Assembly (NCBI GenBank): GCA_002315875.1
Contig: DCIL01000039.1
Span: 1-9,796 of the forward strand
DNA from: Verrucomicrobia bacterium UBA1727
GTDB lineage: Bacteria > Verrucomicrobiota > Kiritimatiellia > RFP12 > UBA1067
Direction: 5' to 3'
Length of the DNA: 9,796 nucleotides
The position numbers were made by a program, and so were the translations under genes. A model generated the notes under the pieces. The model was not told where the DNA came from, made no database searches, and worked only from the letters and a program-made list of their open reading frames with translations. This document shows, in pieces, positions 5,979 to 9,796 of this stretch (within the stretch, counting starts at the first letter, position 1; each line of letters begins with the position of its first letter).

Positions 5979-6064
5979 CCCGCACGGCGATTCACAAGCG
6001 TAAAGATGGCGAGCCGCTTTATTATGCTATAATACGCGGCAGGAATGAAAAGACATCTCACTGA
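5960..6064 (+). CDS. Possible 34-residue ORF from repeat copy D
   Basis: An ATG at 5960, preceded by AAAGGAG, opens a 34-codon frame that runs through the glgB promoter and ends at a TGA 20 bases inside glgB. Its first residues (MTWRLLAR) correspond to the start of the FHA-like ORF of copy A, and the rest looks unrelated. It is probably a relic. If expressed from further upstream it could act as a leader peptide for glgB. Nothing in the sequence shows expression. Confidence 0.2.
   Translation: MTWRLLARTAIHKRKDGEPLYYAIIRGRNEKTSH
6025..6033 (+). promoter_or_regulatory. Extended -10 promoter of glgB
   Basis: TGCTATAAT is a TGn extended -10 with a consensus TATAAT at 6028-6033. No convincing -35 lies 17 bases upstream, which an extended -10 can compensate. 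It is followed by ACGCGGC, the same discriminator found downstream of the argG promoter. The ATG at 6045 is 11 bases beyond the -10, so the leader is predicted at about 5 bases. The TAA within this -10 region is the in-frame stop that rules out an earlier start. Confidence 0.65.
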
Positions 6065-8060
6065 CGATCCGTATCTGAAGCCGTACGAAGCGGCGATCCG
6101 CGGCAGGTCGAGGCACGCCTTTGATCGGGCGGACGAGTTGACTTGCGACAAGGGATCGCTGGCGGACTGGGCAAGCGCGCATTTGTATTTCGGTCTCCAT
6201 CGTGAGCAGCGTGAGTGGGTCTTTCGCGAACGGGCGCCCAACGCGACGGCGATGTGGCTCGTCGGCGAGTTCAACGATTGGAAGATCAATCCCGATTTTG
6301 AATGTCGGCGTCTGAGCGGAACCGATGTCTGGGAGTGCCGCGTTGCGGCCAGGCGCATTCGTCAGGGCCAGCGCTATCATCTTGAGATCCGCTGGGACGG
6401 CGGACACGCCGAGCGCATTCCCTCCTTCGCGCGCTACGTCCGGCAGGATCCGTCCAACAACCTCTTCGAGGCCACGGTCTGGGAATCGAAATACGAGTGG
6501 CGAAATTCGAAGAACGTTCCGCTTTCGGAAACGCCAATCATCTATGAGGCACATGTCGGCATGGCGACCGAGGAGGAGAAGGTCGGATCCTACGGCGAGT
6601 TCGAACGGAACATTCTGCCGCGGATCAAGGCAGCGGGATACAACACCGTCCAGCTGATGGGCATCATGGAGCATCCGTACTACGGCTCCTTCGGCTATCA
6701 CGTCAGTTCTTTCTTCGCCGCGTCCTCGCGCTTCGGGAATCCGGACGAGCTCAAGTCGCTCATTGATACCGCGCACGGAATGGGACTTCGCGTCATCATG
6801 GATCTCGTTCATTCCCACGCCGTTGCGAACGAGCGGGACGGACTCGGCCTCTTTGACGGCACTGACTACCAGTTCTTCCATTCCGGCGAAAAGGGACGGC
6901 ATTCGGCCTGGGGCAGCCGTTGCTTTGACTACGGCAAGACGGACGTCATCCACTTCCTGCTTTCCAACTGCCGCTTCTGGCTTGAGGAATACGGCTTCGA
7001 CGGCTTCCGCTTCGACGGCGTGACTTCCATGCTCTTCTGGCATCACGGACTCGGCACCTGCTTCACCGATTACTCGAAATATTTTGATGGTTCGGTGGAT
7101 GACGATGCGTGGGCGTATCTCCAGATGGCCAATCGCGTCATTCACGAGGTGAAGTCCAAGGCGATTACGATTGCCGAGGATGTATCCGGCATGCCTGGCG
7201 TCGCCTCGCCAATCACGGATTTCGGCATCGGCTTCGATTACCGTATGGCGATGGGCGAGCCGGATTACTGGTTTCACCTCGCGGAAAAGACGAAGGACGA
7301 TGACTGGTCCATGGGCGGAATGTATTACGCGCTTACTGACCATCGGGCGGAAGAGAAGGTCGTCTCTTATGTCGAAAGTCACGACCAGGCGTTGGTCGGC
7401 GGCAAAACCTTCTTCTTCACGCTGGCGGACGCGGCAATTTATTACGGTATGCGCTGCGATCAGCATGGACTCGAAGTCGAGCGCGCCATCGCCCTCCATA
7501 AGATGGCGCGATTGGCAACGCTGGCGCTTAATGGCGGTGCCTACCTCAATTTCATGGGCAATGAGTTCGGACATCCCGAGTGGATCGATTTCCCGCGCGC
7601 GGACAACGGTTGGAGCTATAAGCACGCGCGGCGGCAGTGGTCACTTCGTGATGACCAGAACCTGCGCTTCAAGGCGCTCGCCGATTTTGACGCGGCTATG
7701 CTCACGACGGTACTGCACAGCAGGGCGCTTTTCGGCAAGCGCGGCTGTCTCGGCGCCATGCCCGTCCAGTTGACGGCGAACGATCCTGACAAGGTGCTGG
7801 CTTTTCTCCGCGGCAATTTGCTTTTCGTCTTCAACTTCAATCCGACCCGCTCGTTCGAGAATTACGGCATTCTGGTGCCGCCGGCGAGCGATTGGCTGCA
7901 CGTGCTGGATACGGATGAACCGCGTTTCGGCGGGCAAGGCCGCATCCAGCCAGGAGTTGTCTACGCGCCAGTTCTCGTGCATGATCGCGGCGAGCTCGTT
8001 CAGCACATCCGGCTCTACCTTCCGGCCCGTACCGCGGTTGTACTCAAGCGTAAGATTTGA
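6045..8060 (+). CDS. glgB: 1,4-alpha-glucan branching enzyme, eukaryote-type (GH13_8)
   Basis: This 671-residue cytoplasmic enzyme cuts alpha-1,4-glucan chains and reattaches them in alpha-1,6 linkage during glycogen synthesis. A CBM48-like domain (about 44-145, FRERAPNATAMWLVGEFNDW at 60-79) precedes the (beta/alpha)8 barrel. Region I is DLVHSH (253-258), the nucleophile is D324 in GFRFDGV, the acid/base is E378 in TIAEDVSG, and the transition-state residue is D447 in ESHDQ. GNEFGHPEWIDFPR (505-518) and the DLVHSH version of region I are typical of the GH13_8 (eukaryotic and some bacterial) subfamily. A C-terminal beta domain follows. The start is the first ATG after an in-frame stop, and there is no properly spaced Shine-Dalgarno. 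No other glycogen genes are in view. Confidence 0.93.
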   Translation: MKRHLTDDPYLKPYEAAIRGRSRHAFDRADELTCDKGSLADWASAHLYFGLHREQREWVFRERAPNATAMWLVGEFNDWKINPDFECRRLSGTDVWECRVAARRIRQGQRYHLEIRWDGGHAERIPSFARYVRQDPSNNLFEATVWESKYEWRNSKNVPLSETPIIYEAHVGMATEEEKVGSYGEFERNILPRIKAAGYNTVQLMGIMEHPYYGSFGYHVSSFFAASSRFGNPDELKSLIDTAHGMGLRVIMDLVHSHAVANERDGLGLFDGTDYQFFHSGEKGRHSAWGSRCFDYGKTDVIHFLLSNCRFWLEEYGFDGFRFDGVTSMLFWHHGLGTCFTDYSKYFDGSVDDDAWAYLQMANRVIHEVKSKAITIAEDVSGMPGVASPITDFGIGFDYRMAMGEPDYWFHLAEKTKDDDWSMGGMYYALTDHRAEEKVVSYVESHDQALVGGKTFFFTLADAAIYYGMRCDQHGLEVERAIALHKMARLATLALNGGAYLNFMGNEFGHPEWIDFPRADNGWSYKHARRQWSLRDDQNLRFKALADFDAAMLTTVLHSRALFGKRGCLGAMPVQLTANDPDKVLAFLRGNLLFVFNFNPTRSFENYGILVPPASDWLHVLDTDEPRFGGQGRIQPGVVYAPVLVHDRGELVQHIRLYLPARTAVVLKRKI

Positions 8061-8066
8061 TATAAT
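8038..8066 (+). promoter_or_regulatory. Promoter of tRNA-Lys (and probably the oxidoreductase)
   Basis: The -35 is TTGTAC (8038-8043), with a 17-base spacer and consensus -10 TATAAT (8061-8066). It is embedded in the end of glgB, whose TGA stop (8058-8060) is the extended -10 TGn. The following bases are ACGCG, as at the glgB and argG promoters. The predicted start near 8073 is about 9 bases before the tRNA. Confidence 0.75.
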
Positions 8067-8081
8067 ACGCGATTCAGACCT

Positions 8082-8154
8082 CGGACTGTAGCTCAGTTGG
8101 TAGAGCACGACACTTTTAATGTTGGGGTCGCGGGTTCGAGCCCCGCCAGTCCGA
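8082..8154 (+). tRNA. tRNA-Lys (anticodon UUU)
   Basis: A complete 73-base cloverleaf. The acceptor stem CGGACTG/CAGTCCG has seven perfect pairs, with TA at positions 8-9. The D arm is GCTC...GAGC. The anticodon stem CGACA/TGTTG closes the loop CTTTTAA, with TTT at 8115-8117. The T arm is GCGGG-TTCGAGC-CCCGC, and the discriminator is A. The 3' CCA is not encoded (CTC follows), so it must be added enzymatically. Confidence 0.97.
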
Positions 8155-8179
8155 CTCTATCCAGCCATACAACACAGTG

Positions 8180-9232
8180 ATGAAAAAGAGATTAACCTGC
8201 GCGATGGTCGGCGGAGGCCCGACTTCTTTTGTCGGACCCATCCACCGAATGGCGATACGTATGGACGATCTGGCGGATCTCGTCGACGGCTGCTATTCCC
8301 ATACTGATGACTGGCATGAGCTCATTGAGCGCGTCCGCGGAAAGGTCGACTTTCTCATCGTCACGACTCCGAATAATTCGCATTTTGAGATTGCGAAGGC
8401 GGGGCTCGAGGCGGGGCTTGACGTCCTTTGTGAAAAGCCGCTTTCCCTGACGGTCCGCGAGGCGGAGACGCTGGGCAAACTCGCGGCGAAGAAAAAGCTT
8501 GTGCTTGGCGTTCCCTTTACTTATACCGGCTATCCGATGGTCAAGCTCGCGCGTGATCTCGTGAAGAAGGGTGTGCTCGGTAAGATCGACAAGGTGATGA
8601 TGGAGTACGTCCAGGGGTCTTTCCGGCGTAAGAACGCCTCGAGCCGCAAGTGGAAGATGGATCCGAAGATCGCAGGTCCGAGCTGCGTGATCGCCGATAT
8701 CGGGGTCCATGCCTTTACGATGGTCGAATACGTGACCGGACTTGAGACGAAGGAATTGCTGGCCGACGTTTCAACTTATGCCAATGATGCTGGGCTTGAG
8801 GATGACGCTTCGATTCTCATGCGGATGTCCGAAGGGGTCAAGGCGACGATCGTCACTTCAAAGGTGGCGACCGGTGAGGAGAACGGGGTGCGGCTTCGCA
8901 TTTACGGCAGCAAGGCCTCGCTTTTCTGGGATCAGGAAGCGCCGAACTATCTTTCGGTGAAATATCCCGATGCCCCAGAACGCATCTACAAGCGGAAGGC
9001 GTCCTACGTCGGCGCGCTTTCGCCGCGCTCGGTTGCCGCCTCGCGTTTTCCGGCGGGACATCACGAGGGCTTTGTCGAAGCGCTCGCCAATATCTACGAT
9101 GAGTTCACTGCGGCGGTGCGTACCCGCAAGGGTCGCGACTTTCCGGGGGCGCGCGAAGGAATTCGCTCGATGCGCTTCGTCGAGGCGTCCTTGAAGTCCG
9201 CGCGGAATGGTTCCCGCTGGACCAAAATATGA
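8180..9232 (+). CDS. Gfo/Idh/MocA-family oxidoreductase
   Basis: This is a 350-residue NAD(P)-dependent sugar or polyol dehydrogenase-type protein. The N-terminal Rossmann fold starts with MVGGGPTSFVGPIHRMA (9-25), then VTTPNNSHF (61-69) and CEKPLS (84-89, with the conserved K86). The C-terminal substrate domain carries DIGVHAF (173-179, D173 and H177, the usual catalytic pair) and the GHHEGF...F segment near 293-309. The substrate cannot be told from sequence. The stretch between CYS (38-40) and TDDWHELI (42-49) is shorter than in the GGGPGSFIG subgroup, which usually has about 20 more residues there. The gene begins 25 bases after tRNA-Lys with no Shine-Dalgarno and no separate promoter visible. 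A GTG one codon earlier (8177) is an alternative start. Its TGA abuts the argG -10. Confidence 0.9.
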   Translation: MKKRLTCAMVGGGPTSFVGPIHRMAIRMDDLADLVDGCYSHTDDWHELIERVRGKVDFLIVTTPNNSHFEIAKAGLEAGLDVLCEKPLSLTVREAETLGKLAAKKKLVLGVPFTYTGYPMVKLARDLVKKGVLGKIDKVMMEYVQGSFRRKNASSRKWKMDPKIAGPSCVIADIGVHAFTMVEYVTGLETKELLADVSTYANDAGLEDDASILMRMSEGVKATIVTSKVATGEENGVRLRIYGSKASLFWDQEAPNYLSVKYPDAPERIYKRKASYVGALSPRSVAASRFPAGHHEGFVEALANIYDEFTAAVRTRKGRDFPGAREGIRSMRFVEASLKSARNGSRWTKI

Positions 9233-9238
9233 TACAAT
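9230..9238 (+). promoter_or_regulatory. Promoter of argG
   Basis: TGATACAAT combines the stop codon of the oxidoreductase (9230-9232) with a near-consensus -10, TACAAT (9233-9238), as an extended -10. ACGCGGC follows. The -35 is weak (only a TTCCCG-like match near 9211). The predicted start near 9245 leaves a leader of about 58 bases, pyrimidine-rich in the middle. I see no ARG-box-like palindrome in it. Confidence 0.6.
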
Positions 9239-9302
9239 ACGCGGCAAATAAATTTTTCTTCCTCTTTAACAACTCACAAATCGAAAATATAAGGAAATAA
9301 TC

Positions 9303-9796
9303 ATGGTACTTGCTGATCTCAAGGGAAAAACCGTCGGTGTCTGCGTTTCGGGTGGGCTCGATTCCAAGACCATCTGCTGCGTTCTCAAGGATGCCGGCGT
9401 CAAGGTGAAGGCGTTCTCCGCCAATGTCGGCCAGCCGGACGAAAAGGACATCAATGACATCAAGAAGAAGATGGCTCCGACCGGTGTCGAGACTACGATT
9501 GTCGATGTCACCAAGGAGATGGCCGAGATCTGCTTCGAGACCGTCAAGTGCCAGGCGATGTATGATGGCGGCTACTGGAACTCGACGGGTATCGCCCGTG
9601 CGGTCACCGTGCAGAAGCTCCTTCCCGCGATGAAGAAGGCGGGTTGCTCGGTACTCGTTCACGGCGCCACCGGCCGCGGCAACGATCAGATGCGTTTCGA
9701 GCGCTACACCAACGTCCTCGCTCCTGATTTCGGCGTCTATGCGCCGTGGCGCGATGCTGATCTGCTCAAGCTCTTCCCCGGCCGCACGCAGATGGT
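9303..9796 (+). CDS. argG: Argininosuccinate synthase (3'-truncated by window end)
   Basis: The first 164 residues of an enzyme usually about 400 long. It joins citrulline and aspartate with ATP cleavage to make argininosuccinate in arginine synthesis; cytoplasmic. The PP-loop ATP site is VSGGLDSK (15-22), where most family members have SGGLDTS. Further motifs are QAMYDGGYWNSTGI (84-97) and the signature HGATGRGNDQMRFE (120-133), which has R125 where the classical signature has K. These deviations point to an argG branch different from the E. coli and human forms, not to loss of function. AAGGAA lies 6 bases before the ATG. The gene has its own promoter and no arginine genes beside it in view. 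Confidence 0.94.
   Translation, partial: MVLADLKGKTVGVCVSGGLDSKTICCVLKDAGVKVKAFSANVGQPDEKDINDIKKKMAPTGVETTIVDVTKEMAEICFETVKCQAMYDGGYWNSTGIARAVTVQKLLPAMKKAGCSVLVHGATGRGNDQMRFERYTNVLAPDFGVYAPWRDADLLKLFPGRTQM

Noticed and set aside
6027..7625. A 532-codon open frame on the minus strand through glgB
   Set aside because: It lies wholly antisense to a clear branching enzyme, has no recognisable domain, and is explained by the biased GC-rich codons of glgB.
1..9796. CRISPR array or phage genes
   Set aside because: No regularly spaced short direct repeats and no recognisable phage structural, integrase or lysis genes on either strand.

Overview
The window joins an accessory, defence-type region (about 1-5,980) to ordinary chromosomal genes (about 6,000-9,796). 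The right half holds a eukaryote-type (GH13_8) glycogen branching enzyme, a tRNA-Lys(UUU), a Gfo/Idh/MocA oxidoreductase and the start of argininosuccinate synthase. These are GC-rich with strongly biased codons and are separated by very short gaps carrying strong TATAAT-type promoters. This gene mix would fit a bacterium of the PVC group (Lentisphaerota/Kiritimatiellota-like) or another gut-type anaerobe. That assignment is a guess from gene content, not something the sequence proves.

Layout, left to right. (1) 1-1,580: three co-directional, A/T-richer genes: a beta-rich unknown protein (possibly 5'-partial), a 102-aa unknown, and a 233-aa protein with a HEPN-type RNKLIH motif, closed by a terminator-like hairpin. 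(2) 1,586-1,934: a perfect 19-bp-stem hairpin, then an 89-aa ORF that is an internally deleted FHA domain (repeat copy A). (3) 1,970-3,148: an intact AAA/DUF4143 ATPase. (4) 3,163-3,241: a small, more decayed FHA-like repeat (copy B). (5) 3,244-4,231, minus strand: a second AAA/DUF4143 ATPase, now a pseudogene with an internal deletion and frameshift. (6) 4,249-4,385: a third FHA-like relic with stop codons (copy C). (7) 4,399-5,841: a complete AbiEi/AbiEii (type IV toxin-antitoxin) operon with a promoter and a large inverted repeat that probably serves as AbiEi operator. (8) 5,925-5,978: the 5' part of the same repeat (copy D). (9) 6,045 onward: glgB, tRNA-Lys, oxidoreductase, argG.

The most striking structure is that every accessory module in the left half is bounded by a copy, or part of a copy, of the same FHA-derived repeat. 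The two longest copies, A and C, align without gaps over 122 bp with about 14 differences by hand count. This looks like a locus that repeatedly gains and loses defence-type cassettes at, or together with, this repeat.

A second recurring signal is promoter placement. The TGA stop codons of three genes (FHA ORF, glgB, oxidoreductase) are fused directly to the next gene's -10 hexamer (TGA-TATAAT or TGA-TACAAT), so the stop codon supplies the TGn of an extended -10. Several promoters share the following ACGCG discriminator. Two genes, abiEi and glgB, start so close to their -10 that their mRNAs are predicted to be leaderless or nearly so.
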